From: Adiantum capillus-veneris
Lineage: Eukaryota; Streptophyta; Polypodiopsida; Polypodiales; Pteridaceae
DNA length: 64,000 bases
Assembly (NCBI GenBank): GCA_014529385.2
Contig: CM043967.1
Span: forward strand, 317,001-381,000
Reading direction: 5' to 3'
Part shown: positions 12,841-25,841 of the stretch, one piece after another
How the letters are laid out: every line of letters begins with the position of its first letter
How positions within the stretch are numbered: position 1 is the stretch's first letter
Notes under the pieces: generated by a model
Seen by the model: the letters and a program-made list of their open reading frames with translations, nothing else
Told to the model about the DNA's origin: nothing
Database searches by the model: none
Program-made: the position numbers and the translations under genes

Positions 12841-15415
12841 AGAATATGCGCCTGTTAAGGTCCACCACTTGTCCAACCTATAAGGCTACATCTTAAAGGT
12901 TATTCTTTATTACCACTTGGAGTGACCATGATAGGTTTTACATGGGGGTTTGGTTCCAAGGTCCACCACTTGTCCAAGCTAACTCTATTGAAACATAGAG
13001 AGAAACAAAGGTCCACCACTTGTTCAAGCTAGGGTCCATTGAAACATGGAGAGAAGGATGCTCCACCATTTGTCCAAGATAGGCTCCATTGAAACATGAC
13101 GAGAGGCAAGCTGCACCATGTCTCCAAGATGCTAGGCTCCATCAAAATACATTAAACCCACGATATTTCGTAGATAAGGGGTTTCCATTCAAGGTCCACC
13201 ACTTGTCCAAGCTATTATTGCTAGTAGCCTGAGTGGTTTGGTCCCAAGATTCACCACTTTTATTAAGGATATGTGGGTGTTAAGGTCCACCACTTGTCCA
13301 ACCTATAAAGCTACATCTTAAAGGTTATTCTTTCTTACTACTTGGAGTGACCATGATAGGTTTTACATGGGGGTTTGGTTCCAAGGTCCACCACTTGTCC
13401 AAGCTAACTCTATTGAAATATAGAGAGAAGCAAAGGTCCACCCCTTGTCTAAGCTAGGGTCCATTGAAACATGGAGAGAAGGATGCTCCACCATTTGTCC
13501 AAGGTAGGCTCCATTGAAACATGAGGAGAAGCAAGGTGCACCATGTCTCCAAGATGCTAGGCTCCATCGAAAAACATTAAACCCACGATATGTCGTAGAT
13601 GAGGGGTTTACATTCAAGGTCCAACACTTGTCCAAGCTATTATTGGTAGTAGCCTGAGTGGTTTGGTCTCAAGATTCACCACTTCTCCACTCTATGTCAT
13701 TATATTAAGAATATGGGCGTATTAAGGTCCACCACTTGTCCAACCTATAAGGCTACATCTTAAAGGTTATTCTTTATTACCACTTGGAGTGACCATGATA
13801 GGTTTTACATGGGGGTTTGGTTCCAAGGTCCACCACTTGTCCAAGCTAGGGTCCATTGAAACATGGAGAGAAGGATGCTCCACCATTTGTCCAAGATAGG
13901 CTCCATTGAAACATGACGAGAAGCAAGCTGCACCATGTCTCCAAGATGCTAGGCTCCATCGAAATACATTAAACCCACGATATTTCGTAGATGAGGGGTT
14001 TACATTCAAGGTCCACCACTTGTCCAAGCTATTATTGCTAGTAGCCTGAGTGGTTTGGTCTCAAGATTCACAACTTTTATTAAGAATATGTGGGTGCTAA
14101 GGTCCACCATTTGTCCAACCTATAAGGTTACATCTTAAAAGTTATTCTTTCTTACTACTTGGAGTGACCATGATAGGTTTTACACGGGGGTTTGGTTGCA
14201 AGGTCCACCACTTGTCCAAGCTAACTCTATTGAAACATAGAGAGAAGCAAAGGTCCACCCCTTGTATAAGCTAGGGTCCATTGAAACATGGAGAGAAGGA
14301 TGCTCCACCATATGTCCAAGGTAGGCTCCATTGAAACATGAGGAGAAGCAAGGTGCACCATGTCTCCAAGATGCTATGCTCCATCGAAAAACATTAAACC
14401 CACGATATGTCATAGATGAGGGGTTTACATTCAAGGTCCAACACTTGTCCAAGCTATTATTGGTAGTAGCCTGAGTGGTTTGGTCTCAAGATTCACCACT
14501 TTTCCACTCTATGTCATTATATTAAGAATATGCGCGTGTTAAGGTCCACCACTTGTCCAACCTATAAGGCTACATCTTAAAGGTTATTCTTTATTACCAG
14601 TTGGAGTGACCATGATAGGTTTTACATGGGGGTTTGGTTCCAAGGTCCACCACTTGTCCAAGCTAACTCTATTGAAACATAGAGAGAAACAAAGGTCCAC
14701 CACTTGTTCAAGCTAGGGTCCATTGAAACATGGAGAGAAGGATGCTCCACCATTTGTCCAAGATAAGCTCCATTGAAACATGACGAGAGCAAGCTGCACC
14801 ATGTCTCCAAGATGCTAGGCTCCATCGAAATACATTAAACCCACGATATTTCGTAGATGAGGGGTTTCCATTCAAGGTCCACCACTTGTCCAAGCTATTA
14901 TTGCTAGTAGCCTGAGTGGTTTGGTCTCAAGATTCACCACTTTTATTAAGAATATGTGGGTGTTAAGGTCCACCACTTGTCCAACCTATAAGGCTACATC
15001 TTAAAGGTTATTATTTCTTACTACTTAGAGTGACCATGATAGGTTTTACATGGGGGTTTGGTTGCAAGGTCCACCACTTGTCCAAGATAACTCTATTGAA
15101 ACATAGAGAGAAGCAAAGGTCCACCCCTTGTTTAAGCTAGGGTCCATTGAAACATGGAGAGAAGGATGCTCCACCATTTGTCCAAGGTAGGATCCATTGA
15201 AACATGAGGAGAAGCAAGGTGCACCATGTCTCCAAGATGCTAAGCTCCATCGAAAAACATTAAACCCACGATATGTCGTAGATGAGGGGTTTACATTCAA
15301 GGTCCAACACTTGTCCAAGCTATTATTGGTTATAGACTGAGTGGTTTGGTCTCAAGATTCACCACTTTTATTAAGAATATGTGGGTGTTAAAGTCCACCA
15401 CTTGTCCAACCTATA
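12841..15415. repeat. Satellite subfamily B, block 2
   Basis: B-type alternating units. They are close copies of units between about 9060 and 11520 at offsets near 3750-3800 bp, for example 11246-11518 against 15046-15318. The block ends at an abrupt junction at about 15416, where a subunit is cut inside CCTATAAG and joined to CACCACTTGTCTAAGC. Confidence 0.75.
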
Positions 15416-18400
15416 AGCACCACTTGTCTAAGCTAGGCTCCATTGAAACATGGAGAGAAGGATGCTCCACCATTTGTCGAAGCTAACTCTATTGAAACAT
15501 GGGGGGTTTACGTTCAAGGTCCACCACTTGTCCAAGATATTAGTGCTAGTAGCATGAGTGGTTTTGTCTCAAGATTCACCACTTTTTCACTCTATGTCAT
15601 TATATTAATAATATTAGGGTGTTAAGGTCCACCACTTGTCCAACCTATAAGGCTATATCTTAAAGGTTATTATTTCTCACCACTTGGAGTTACTATGATA
15701 GGTTTTACATGGGGGTTTGGTTCCAAGGTCCAGCACTTGTCCAAGCTAACTCTATTGAATAATATAGAGAAGCAAAGGTCCACCACTTGTCCAAGCTAGG
15801 GTCCATTGAAACATGGAGAGAAGGATGCTCCACCATTTGTCCAAGATAGGCTCCATTGAAACATGAAGAGAAGCAAGTTGTACCATGTCTCTAAGATGCT
15901 AAGATCCATTGAAATACCTTAAACCCACGATATTTTGTACATGGGGAGTTTACATTCAAGGTCCACCACTTGTCCAACCTATTATCTCTAGTAGCATGGG
16001 TGGTTTGGTCTCAAGAATCACCACTTTTCCACTCTATGTCATTACGTTAAGAAGATCTGGGTGTTAAGGTCGACCACTTGTCCAACCTATAAGGGTATAT
16101 CTTAAAGGGTATTCTTTCTCACCACTTGAAATGTCCATGATTTGTTTTACATGGGGGTTTGGCTCCAAGGTCCACCACTTGTCCAACCTAACTCTATTGA
16201 AACATAGAGAGAAACAAAGGTCCACCACTTGTCCAAGCTAGGCTCTATTGAAACATGGAGAGAAGGATCCTCTACCATTTGTTGAAGCTAACTCTATTGA
16301 AACATGGGGGGTTTAAATTCAAGGTCCACCACTTGTCCAACCTATTAACGCTAGTAGCATGAGTGGTTTGGTCTCAAAATACACCACTTTTTCACTCTAT
16401 GTCATTATATTAAGAATATTTGGGTGTTAAGGTCCACCACTTGTCCAACCTATAAGGCTATATCTTAAGGGTTATTCTTTCTCACCACTTGGAGTGACCA
16501 GTATAGGTTTTACATGGGGGTTTTGTTTCAAGGTCCACCACTTGTCCAAGCTAACTCTTTTGAAACATAGAGAGAATCAAAGGTCCAGCACTTGTCCAAG
16601 CTAGGGTCCATTGAAACATGGAGAGAAGGATGCTCCACCATTTGTCCAAGATACGCTCCATTGAAACATGAAGAGAAGCAAGCTACACCATGTCTCCAAG
16701 ATGGTAGGCTCCATTGAAATACCTCAAACCCATGATATTTTGTACATGGGGGGTTTACATTCAAGGTCCACCACTTGTCCAGCCTATTATCTCTAGTAGC
16801 ATGAGTGGTTTGGTCTCAAGATTCACCATTTTTCCACTCTATGTCATTCTATTAAGAATATCTGGGTGCTAAGGTCCACCACTTGTCCAACCTATAAGGC
16901 TATATCTTAAACTTTATTCTTTCTCACCACTTGGAGTTACCAAGATAGGTTTTACATGGGAGTTTGGTTCCAAGGCCCACCACTTGTCCAAGCTAACTCT
17001 ATTGAAACATAGAGAGAAGCAAAGGTCCACCACTTGTCCAAGCTAGGCTCCATTGAAACATGGAGAGAAGGATGCTCCACCATTTTTCCAAGATAGGCTC
17101 CATTGAAACATGAAGAGAAGCAATCTACACCATGTCTCCAAGATGCTAGGCTCCATTGAAATACCTTAAACCCATGATATTTCGTACATGGGGGGTTTAT
17201 ATTCAAGGTCCACCACTTGTCCAACCTATTATTCTTAGTAGCATGAGTGGTTTGGTCTCAAGATTTACCACTTTTCCACTCTATGTCGTTATATTATGAA
17301 GATCTAGGTTTTAAGGTCGACCACTTGTCCAACCTATAAGGCTAGATCTTAAAGGGTATTATTTCTCACCACTTGGAATGACCATGATATGTTTAACATG
17401 GGGGTTTGGTTTCAACGTCCACCACTTGTCCAAGCTAACTCTATGGAAACATAGAGAGAAGCAAAGGTCCACCACTTGTCCAAGCTAGGCTCCACTGAGA
17501 CATTTAGAGAAGGATGATTCCCCATTGGTGGAAGATAGGCTTCATTGAAACATGAAAAGAAGCAAGTTGCACCATGTCTCCAAGATTCTAGGATCCATTG
17601 AAATACCTTAAACCCACGATATTGTTTACATGTGGGGTTTAACATCAAGGTCAGTCACTTTTCCAAGCTATTATCCCTAGTAGCATGAGTGGTTTGGTCT
17701 CAAGATTCACCACTTTTCCACTCTATGTCATTATATAAAGAAGATCTAGGTGTTAAGGTTGACCACTTGTCCAACCTATAAGGGTATATCTTAAAGGGTA
17801 TTCTTTCTCACCACTTGAAATGTCCATGATATGTTTTACATAGGGGTTTGGTTACAAGGTCCACCACTTATCCAAGCTAACTTTATTCTTCTCATAGAGA
17901 GAAGCAAAGGTCCACCACTTGTCCAAGCTAGGCTCCATTGAAACATGGAGAGAAGGATGCTCCACCATTTGTCGAAGCTAACTCTATTGAAATATGGAAG
18001 GTTTACATTCAAGGTCCACCAATTGTCCAACCTATTAACGCTAGTAGCATGAGGGGTTTGGTCTCAAGATTCACCACTTTTTCACTCTGTGTCATTATAT
18101 TAAGAATATTTGGGTATTAAGGTCCACCACTTGTCCAACCTATAAGACTATATCTTAATGGTTATTCTTTCTGACCACTTGGAGTGACCATGAAAGGTTT
18201 TACATGGGGGTTTGGTTCCAAGGTCCACCACTTGTCCAAGCTAACTCTATTGAAACATAGAGAGAAGCAAAGGTCCACCACTTGTCTAAGCTAGGGTCTA
18301 TTGAAACATGGAGAGAAGGATGCTCCACCATTTGTACAAGATAGACTCCATTGAAACATGAAGAGAAGCAAGTTGCACCATGTCTCCAAGATGCTAGCCT

Positions 18401-18620
18401 CCATCGAAACACCTTACACCCACGTTATTTTGTACATGGGGAGTTTACATTCAAGATCAACAATTTGTCCAACCTATTATCTCTAGTAGCATGATTGGTT
18501 TTCTCTCAAGATTCACCACTTTTCCACTCTCTGTCATTATATTAAGAATATTTGGGTGTTAAGGTCCACCACTTGTCCAACCTATAAGACTATATCTTAA
18601 TGGTTATTCTTTCTCACCCC
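15416..18620. repeat. Satellite subfamily A, block 3
   Basis: A-type units. The right two thirds repeat the first 2.2 kb of the window almost unit for unit at an offset of about 16455 bp (74-328 against 16528-16764, 957-1193 against 17412-17648, 1381-1575 against 17836-18030). Confidence 0.75.
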
Positions 18621-20969
18621 TTGAAAGACTATATTTTAATGGTTCTCCCTAGCTATTATTGCTAGTAGCCTGAGTGGTTTGGTCTCAAGATTCACCACTT
18701 TTATTAAGAATATGTGGGTGTTAAGGTCCACCACTTGTCCAACCTATAAGGCTACATCTTAAAGGTTATTCTTTCTTACTACTTGGAGTGACCATGATAG
18801 GTTTTACATACGGGTTTGGTTCCAAGGTCCACCACTTGTCCAAGCTAACTCTATTGCAACATAGAGAAAAGCAAAGGTCCACCCCTTGTCTAAGTTAGGG
18901 TCCATTGAAACATGGAGAGAAGGATGCTCCACCATTTGTCCAAGGTAGGCTCCATTGAAACATGAGGAGAATCAAGGTGCACCATGTCTCCAAGATGCTA
19001 GGCTCCATCGAAAAACATTAAACCCACGATATTTCATAGATGAGGGGTTTACATTCAAGGTCCACCACTTGTCCAAGCTATTATTGCTAGTAGCCTGAGT
19101 GGTTTGGTCTCAAGATTCACCACTGTTATTAAGAATATGTGGGTGTTAAGGTCCACCACTTGTCCAACCTATAAGGCTACATCTTAAAGGTTATTCTTTC
19201 TTACTACTTGGAGTGACCATGATAGGTTTTACATGGGGGTTTGGTTCCAAGCTCCACCACTTGTCCAAGCTAACTCTATTGAAACATAGAGAGAAGCAAA
19301 GGTCCACCCCTTGTCTAAGCTAGGGTCCATTGAAACTTGGAGAGAAGGATGCTCCACCATTTGTCCAAGGTAGGCTCCATTGAAACATGATGAGAATCAA
19401 GTTGCACCATGTCTCCAAAATGCTAGGCTACATCGAAAAACATTAAACCCACGATATGTCGTAGATGAGGGGTTTACATTCAAGGTCCAACACTTGTCCA
19501 AGCTATTATTGTAGTAGCCTGAGTGGTTTGGTCTCAAGATTCACACTTTTCCACTCTATGTCAATATAAGTGCGCGTGTTAAGGTCCACCACTTGTCCAA
19601 CCTATAAGGCTACATCTCAAAGGTTATTCTTTATTACCACTTGGAGTGACCATGATAGGTTTGACATGGGGGTTTGGTTCCAAGGTCCACCACTTGTCCA
19701 AGCTAACTCTATTGAAACATAGAGAGAAACAAAGGTCCAGCACTTGTCCAAGCTAGGGTCCATTGAAACATGGAGAGAAGGATGCTCCACCATTTGTCCA
19801 AGATAGGCTCCATTGAAACATGACGAGAAGCAACCTACACCATGTCTCCAAGATGCTAGGCTCCATCGAAATACATTAAACCCACGATATTTCGTAGATG
19901 AGGGGTTTCCATTCAAGGTCCACCACTTGTCCAAGCTATTATTGCTAGTAGCCTGAGTGGTTTGGTCCCAAGATTCACCACTTTTATTAAGGATATGTGG
20001 GTGTTAAGGTCCACCACTTGTCCAACCTATAAGGCTACATCTTAAAGGTTATTCTTTCTTACTACTTGGAGTGACCATGATAGGTTTTACATGGGGGTTT
20101 GGTTCCAAGGTCCACCACTTGTCCAAGCTAACTCTATTGAAATATAGAGAGAAGCAAAGGTCCACCCCTTGTCTAAGCTAGGGTCCATTGAAACATGGAG
20201 AGAAGGATGCTCCACCATTTGTCCAAGGTAGGCTCCATTGAAACATGACGAGAAGCAAGTTGCACCATGTCTCCAAGATGCTAGGCTCCATCGAAATACA
20301 TTAAACCCACGATATTTCGTAGATGAGGGGTTTACATTCAAGGTCCACCACTTGTCCAAGCTATTATTGCTAGTAGCCTGAGTGGTTTGGTCTCAAGATT
20401 CAGAACTTTTATTAAGAATATCTTGGTGCTAAGGGCCACCATTTGTCCAACCTATAAGGTAACATCTTAAAAGTTATTCTTTCTTACTACTTGGAGTGAC
20501 CATGATAGGTTTTACACGGGGGTTTGGTTGCAAGGTCCACCACTTGTCCAAGCTAACTCTATTGAAACATAGAGAGAAGCAAAGGTCCACCCCTTGTATA
20601 AGCTAGGGTCCATTGAAACATGGAGAGAAGGATGCTCCACCATATGTCCAAGGTAGGCTCCATTGAAACATGAGGAGAAGCAAGGTGCACCATGTCTCCA
20701 AGATGCTATGCTCCATCGAAAAACATTAAACCCACGATATGTCATAGATGAGGGGTTTACATTCAAGGTCCAACACTTGTCCAAGCTATTATTGGTAGTA
20801 GCCTGAGTGGTTTGGTCTCAAGATTCACCACTTTTCCACTCTATGTCATTATATTAAGAATATGCGACTGTTAAGGTCCACCACTTGTCCAACCTATAAG
20901 GCTACATCTTAAAGGTTATTCTTTATTACACCTCGGAGTGACCATGATAGGTTTTACATGGGGGTTTGG
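18621..20969. repeat. Satellite subfamily B, block 3
   Basis: B-type alternating units up to the left boundary of the copia element. The last five bases before the insertion are TTTGG (20965-20969), one copy of the target duplication. The unit at 20512-20784 is a near-perfect copy of the one at 14180-14452. Confidence 0.8.
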
Positions 20970-21196
20970 TGTTACCATATACATGTGGTAGTGATGTGTG
21001 TGAACACACTAGGACCGCCGGGGCATTTTTTCCCTCTTTAGGAGGTTTTTTCCCCCGTGCATTGTATATACGCCCATCACTCTAGGGCTATCTATCTTTC
21101 CATTGCACACTAAGTAACACACTCTCTATTGTGTGCCTTGAGCTTCCTTCATCTTCTCCAAGCTGTGTGTGTTTCTCTGCAACCCTAATTCCAACA
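20970..21196 (+). repeat. Copia 5' LTR
   Basis: Begins TGTTACCATATACATG and ends CTAATTCCAACA. A TATA-like GTATATACG sits near 21065, and a short inverted motif GTGTGTGAACACAC lies near 20995. It matches the 3' LTR at every position but 21151. Confidence 0.95.
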
Positions 21197-21198
21197 AT

Positions 21199-21214
21199 TG
21201 GTATCAGAGCAGGT
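21199..21214 (+). other. Copia primer-binding site (initiator tRNA-Met type)
   Basis: TGGTATCAGAGCAGGT starts two bases after the LTR. TGGTATCAGAGC is the usual plant primer-binding sequence complementary to the 3' end of initiator methionine tRNA. Confidence 0.9.
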
Positions 21215-21558
21215 CACGTCCTCCCGGGCTTAGTCGCCAGCTGCTCCAGCACACGCCTGCTCACTTTCTCCGATTTCAGTGAGCTTTGGCAAGCGTTCGC
21301 AGGTCGACAAATATTTTGGGTGAGCTCAAAGAGCTCGGTCTGCTCAGAATTTTGATTTGGGCTCATTTCGGCCTCCGTTTCCACTACGGGCAGTACTGCA
21401 CAGGCTATTTCGTCATTTTGTGCAGATTTTCTGTCAGTGCCGTTTTCTGCATAACAGGTGCCTTATAGTCTTCTACGGTTTGTGCTATATAGCACAAGTT
21501 GTTCCCGCTCCATTTCTCCTATTTTCGGGCAGTTTTCACATCAGGTGCAGCATTTACC

Positions 21559-23325
21559 ATGGCTGACAACAACAACACAGATGTGTTCAAGATGTTTGCT
21601 GCTGAGGACAGGTTGGATGGGGACAACTACCCTATGTGGGCTTATATGATGCAACACGTTCTTGTGTCAAAAGGTGTCTGGAACATTGTGCAGGGCATTG
21701 ATGTACGTCCTGGTTCTGAAGATGTAGGCGATATTGAGGATGTTGCAGGTCTTGCTGCAAGGATTGCAGCTGTTAGAGTTGTTTTGCCTACAGCAGAACA
21801 AGCTCGTTGGGATGTTAAGGATGCGCAGGCTCATGCATTGATTGCGTTGTCTGTGAAGCGCACCATTATTCCTCACATCCGTTCAGCAAAATCTGCAAAA
21901 CAGGCTTGGGATATTCTAGCAGGTCTTTATGCAAGCCGCAATGAGGCTAAAATTGCTTTGCTGCGTAAAGAGCTAGAGTCGAAGATTATGCATGAGGAAG
22001 ATGATATGGACACTTTCCTTGCTAGTGTCAAGGATATCAATGAGCAACTCATTTCTGCAGGTGAAGTCATTTCTGACAGTTCCCTTGTGCAGACTGTTCT
22101 TGATGCCTTACCAGATTCCTACCAGACTTTTGCTAGTACTTGGAGACTGATGACCCAAGGAAATCCTGAAGTTGTCAAGTTTGATGCATTATGCACATTG
22201 CTGTTGCAAGAGTCACTTTCTAGAAAAAACAGGACTAGGCAGCGTGCAGTTGAACAGGCTTTTATTGCTTCTCAAAGAAAGGGTGGTAACAGTAATGCAG
22301 CCACTTCTTATGGTTCTGCTGCGAGTGGCAAAAATTCTGTTCCTAATGCTTCTGCTGGCAGCACTTCGTCTGGCAATTCTGGTGATAAGGGCAAAAAGAA
22401 GATGCGTTGCCATTATTGTAAAGCCAATGATCACTTGATCAAGTCGTGTCCTAAGTTGAAGGCCAAAGAGGCTAAGAAGAAAGAGGGTGGTTCCACTGCA
22501 AATGCTGGTTCCACTACAAATGCAGCCATTGTTGAGTCTTCTGTGAAAGGAGATTGTGATGCTGATGTTGATGCAGAATGGGCTTTTAGCGCAGAGTGCA
22601 CTTACAATCCTGCTGTCCATGATGCATGCTTGTCAGTTGCTGCAGATTCACATGTGTGGTATTTCGACAGTGGTGCTACAAAGCACATTACCTCACATCG
22701 TGAATTGTTTACCTCTCTCGAGTCTGTCCCTCATGGGAATTCAGTCACTTGTGCCAACAACGCCTCTTATCCAGTTCAGGGAGTTGGAAAGATTGTGCTC
22801 ACTGCTGCTAATGGCAGTTCCTTCACACTTGTTGATGCACTTTATGTACCTGGGATCAAGAAGAATCTCTTGTCTGTATCCGCACTTGCTAGACTTGGAC
22901 TTGTAGTCAAATTTGTGGATGACAGATGTACAGTTCATGATCTCAGTTTTGGTGATGAAATTGTTGCATCTGGGCTTTTGTGCCGTGGGCTGTATAAGCT
23001 CACTTTGTATGACAAGTGTGGACAAAATTTTGCAAATGCTGTTGCAGATTCAAGGGCTATTTCAGATGCAAAACTTTGGCATGCACGTTTTGGTCATCTG
23101 AATTTTGCCAGTTTGCTGCGTTTGCAGAAATCTGATATGGTTGCTTCTTTGCCGCCTCTTGAAGCACCTATCAAACATGTTTGTGAAGGCTGTATTCTGG
23201 GTAAAATGCAGCTAAGTTTCCAAAGGATGGTTCAGTTAGGGCCACATGCAGGTTGCAGCTTGTGCATAGTGATGTTTGTGGGCCCATGCAAACTCCGTCC
23301 TTGGGCAATTACCTGTACTTCGTGA
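21559..23325 (+). pseudogene. Copia Gag-protease-(pre-integrase) part of gag-pol
   Basis: The chosen start is the ATG at 21559, which follows the leader and opens with MADNNNTDVF; a longer frame upstream is leader sequence. From this start, the Gag core fills roughly residues 1-240. A retroviral zinc knuckle of CX2CX4HX4C form uses Cys284, Cys287, His292 and Cys297. The aspartic protease site is D370-S-G in WYFDSGATKH. A pre-integrase H/C module follows, with LWHARFGHLN and HVCEGCILGK. Shortly after that, the frame runs off into unrelated residues and stops at 23325, while the expected integrase continues in another frame from about 23253. Copia elements normally have a single gag-pol frame, so this is best read as a one-base deletion near 23205-23250, or a base-call error. 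Confidence 0.92.
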
Positions 23326-25841
23326 CTTTCATTGATGATTACTCCAGGCATGCATGGGTATTTCCGCTTAAAGCGAAGTCCGAAGTTTTTATGTGCTTCA
23401 AACAATTTTTGGCTATGGCTGAAAATGTCTCAAAATGTACTATGGGCACCCTCCGTTCCGATCGAGGGGGGGAGTATATGTCTCATGAATTTAATGCATT
23501 TCTGGCTAGTCGTGGGATAAAACACCAATGTACAGTGCCTTATACACCTCAGCAAAATGGTGTTGCTGAGAGGAAAAACAGGTCACTAACGGAAATGGCA
23601 CGATGTATGGTCAAAAGTCAAGCTTTGCCGCATTCTTTTTGGCTTGAGGCCATCATGTGTGCCACTTATGTACTTAACAGGTGTCCTACGAAAGCTTTGC
23701 AGTCTATTACTCCATATGAAGCATGGCATGATAGAAAACCTTCTATTGAGCACATGCGTGTTTTTGGCTGTTTGGCATATGCTTTGGTGCCACAAGTGCA
23801 GCGCAGAAAATTGGATGATAAGGCTGTCAAATGTATTTTTGTTGGTTATAGTGCTGAAAGCAAAGGTTACAGGTTGTATCATCCGCAAACAAAACGTATT
23901 TTGGTTTCACGGGATGTAGTGTTTGTGGAAGATTCTGTTCAACCCTTGCTGTCATGTACTAGAGACAGTAATGTAAGCTCACAGGACATTTATGACACTT
24001 TGTTGCCTCTTTTCAGTGGTGGAAATACGAATGTAAGTTCCAATGAGGCAAATGTACAGCCTATGGGGGTTTCTGAAAATGTTTTAGAACAGCCTATTAC
24101 TGATGCAGATGTACATGATGTACTTGATGAGGAAAGGGCTGAAAATGAGCAGGCTAGAGGTATGCCAAAATGGCTGGTGCACACTTTGCGTGACAGTAAA
24201 TTGGATGCACCTTTATCTAGTCGTACTCGTTCAGGCTCTCGCCATGCATCTTATGCATCAGATTGTTATGCTTTGGCTGTGTCTAGTTTACATGATGTTG
24301 AGGAGCCTCTGTCTTTTGATGAAGCACAGAATTCAGAAAATTGGATTGCTGCCATGAAATCAGAATATGATGCACTTATAGAGAATGACACATGGACTTT
24401 ATGTGATTTGCCTCCTGGCAAAAAGGCCATTGGTACGAAGTGGGTTTACAAGTTGAAACGCAAGCCGGATGGTGAGATCGATCGCCATAAGGCTCGACTT
24501 GTTGCAAAGGGTTATGCACAACAAAAAGGCATAGATTATGAAGAGACTTTTGCTCCCACTTGTCGTATGACTACTGTGCGTTTTCTATGTGCATTGGCAG
24601 CTCATTTTGGTTGGGATGTACATCAATCAGACATTGTTACTGCTTTCTTGAATGGTGACATATTTGAGGAAGTTTATGTAACGCAGCCTCGCGGTTTTGT
24701 CATAAAAGGACAAGAGGACAAAGTGTGCAAATGTAAGAAGGCTTTGTATGGGTTGAAGCAATCTCCTCGTGCTTGGTATGAGAAAGCTGACACTCATTTG
24801 GTTAAACGAGGCTTTCGTAACAGTCCAACAGAAAGCACATTGTATGTAAAGCGTGAGGATGATGTATTTCTCATTGTGGTTCTTTATGTTGATGATTTGC
24901 TGATCACTGGACCAAATGAGAGACATATTGCTGAATTTAAGGCTGATTTGAATGCTACTTTCAAGATGAAAGATTTGGGGCTGTTGCATCATTACTTGGG
25001 TATACAGTTTAAGCAGTGTGATGGTGGTATTGCCTTGTGTCAGAAAAGTTACATAGAGACATTGCTATGTAAGTTTGGACTTGAGGATTGCAAACCTATT
25101 GCCACTCCCATGGAAACAGGTTTGAAGTTGAGTCTACATGATGCTGGCGATCCTGCTGATGTCACTCTTTACCAAACTGCTGTTGGCTGCCTCATTTATG
25201 TATGCAACACGAGGCCAGATATTCAGTTTGCAGTCTCGCAGGTCAGCAGATTTATGCATAGCCCAGGGTCTAAGCATTGGCAGGCTGTCAAGAGGATTTT
25301 CCGCTACCTTAGTGGCACTTTACATCTTGGCTTGTTTTATCCCAAGGGGGGATCATTGCCGCCAGACTTACATGCTTTTTCGGACTCAGATTGGGCTGGT
25401 TGTTTTGACACGCGAGTGTCCACAAGTGGTTTTTGTTTCATGCTTGGCAGTTCATGTATATCATGGTTGAGCAAGAAGCAACCTACTGTGGCCACTTCGA
25501 GTTGTGAGGCTGAGTACAGGGCAGTCTTCACAGCTACGGTTGAGTGTGTATGGCTCAGACGCCTTATGGCTGACTTGGGTGTTGGACAGGACACTGCCAA
25601 CACTATCTACACTGACAGTCAGAGCGCATTGGCAGTTGCGAGGAACCCAGTTTTTCATGCTCGCACAAAGCACATTGAGGTGCATTACCACTATGTCAGG
25701 GAGAGGCTCTCAGCAGGAGAGATCAGCTTGGCTTATGTGCCAACACAGGACAACCTTGCAGATCTTTTCACAAAGGCATTGTCTCGTGAGAAGCTTGAAG
25801 CTTTCCGCAAAGCTTTGGGCTTACTCCCCTTTGTGGACTGA
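23253..25841 (+). CDS. Copia integrase-reverse transcriptase-RNase H part of Pol
   Basis: This is the downstream part of the same polyprotein. Its first residue is only where the open frame begins, not a true start. The integrase core opens with LVHSDVCGP, continues with RSDRGGEY and reaches the catalytic Glu in QQNGVAERKN. The reverse transcriptase begins at TKWVYKLKRKPDG and has the active-site box YVDD at residues 545-548 of this frame. RNase H carries SDSDWAG, ATSSCEAEYRA and YTDSQSA, and the frame closes soon after DLFTKALS with TGA at 25839. The 862 codons contain no internal stop, so this half could still be functional. It would make cDNA in cytoplasmic particles and insert it in the nucleus if Gag-Pol were joined. 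Confidence 0.95.
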   Translation: MQLVHSDVCGPMQTPSLGNYLYFVTFIDDYSRHAWVFPLKAKSEVFMCFKQFLAMAENVSKCTMGTLRSDRGGEYMSHEFNAFLASRGIKHQCTVPYTPQQNGVAERKNRSLTEMARCMVKSQALPHSFWLEAIMCATYVLNRCPTKALQSITPYEAWHDRKPSIEHMRVFGCLAYALVPQVQRRKLDDKAVKCIFVGYSAESKGYRLYHPQTKRILVSRDVVFVEDSVQPLLSCTRDSNVSSQDIYDTLLPLFSGGNTNVSSNEANVQPMGVSENVLEQPITDADVHDVLDEERAENEQARGMPKWLVHTLRDSKLDAPLSSRTRSGSRHASYASDCYALAVSSLHDVEEPLSFDEAQNSENWIAAMKSEYDALIENDTWTLCDLPPGKKAIGTKWVYKLKRKPDGEIDRHKARLVAKGYAQQKGIDYEETFAPTCRMTTVRFLCALAAHFGWDVHQSDIVTAFLNGDIFEEVYVTQPRGFVIKGQEDKVCKCKKALYGLKQSPRAWYEKADTHLVKRGFRNSPTESTLYVKREDDVFLIVVLYVDDLLITGPNERHIAEFKADLNATFKMKDLGLLHHYLGIQFKQCDGGIALCQKSYIETLLCKFGLEDCKPIATPMETGLKLSLHDAGDPADVTLYQTAVGCLIYVCNTRPDIQFAVSQVSRFMHSPGSKHWQAVKRIFRYLSGTLHLGLFYPKGGSLPPDLHAFSDSDWAGCFDTRVSTSGFCFMLGSSCISWLSKKQPTVATSSCEAEYRAVFTATVECVWLRRLMADLGVGQDTANTIYTDSQSALAVARNPVFHARTKHIEVHYHYVRERLSAGEISLAYVPTQDNLADLFTKALSREKLEAFRKALGLLPFVD

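Larger units (their letters stand above)
1..20969. repeat. Complex satellite array (left part)
   Basis: The whole interval is tandem DNA with no credible gene. The basic subunit is about 50 bp and starts with GGTCCACCACTTGTCCAA or a close variant (GCTCCACCATTTGTCC, GATTCACCACTTTTCC, GCTGCACCATGTCTCC). About seven such subunits of 50, 50, 50, 82, 55, 53 and roughly 100 bp make a unit of about 425-440 bp. This can be followed from the recurring GGTTTTACATGGGGGTTTGG at about 53, 494, 1741, 2346, 2789, 3212 and 4077. The recurring 60-105-codon open frames are by-products of the repeat. The array continues after the copia insertion, from 26144. Chromosomal role (centromere, knob or other heterochromatin) cannot be told from sequence alone. 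Confidence 0.97.

Noticed and set aside
74-20784. Dozens of similar 60-105-codon frames, mostly on the minus strand, in the satellite
   Set aside because: They follow the repeat unit, shift frame between subunits and break at each indel. No protein features.
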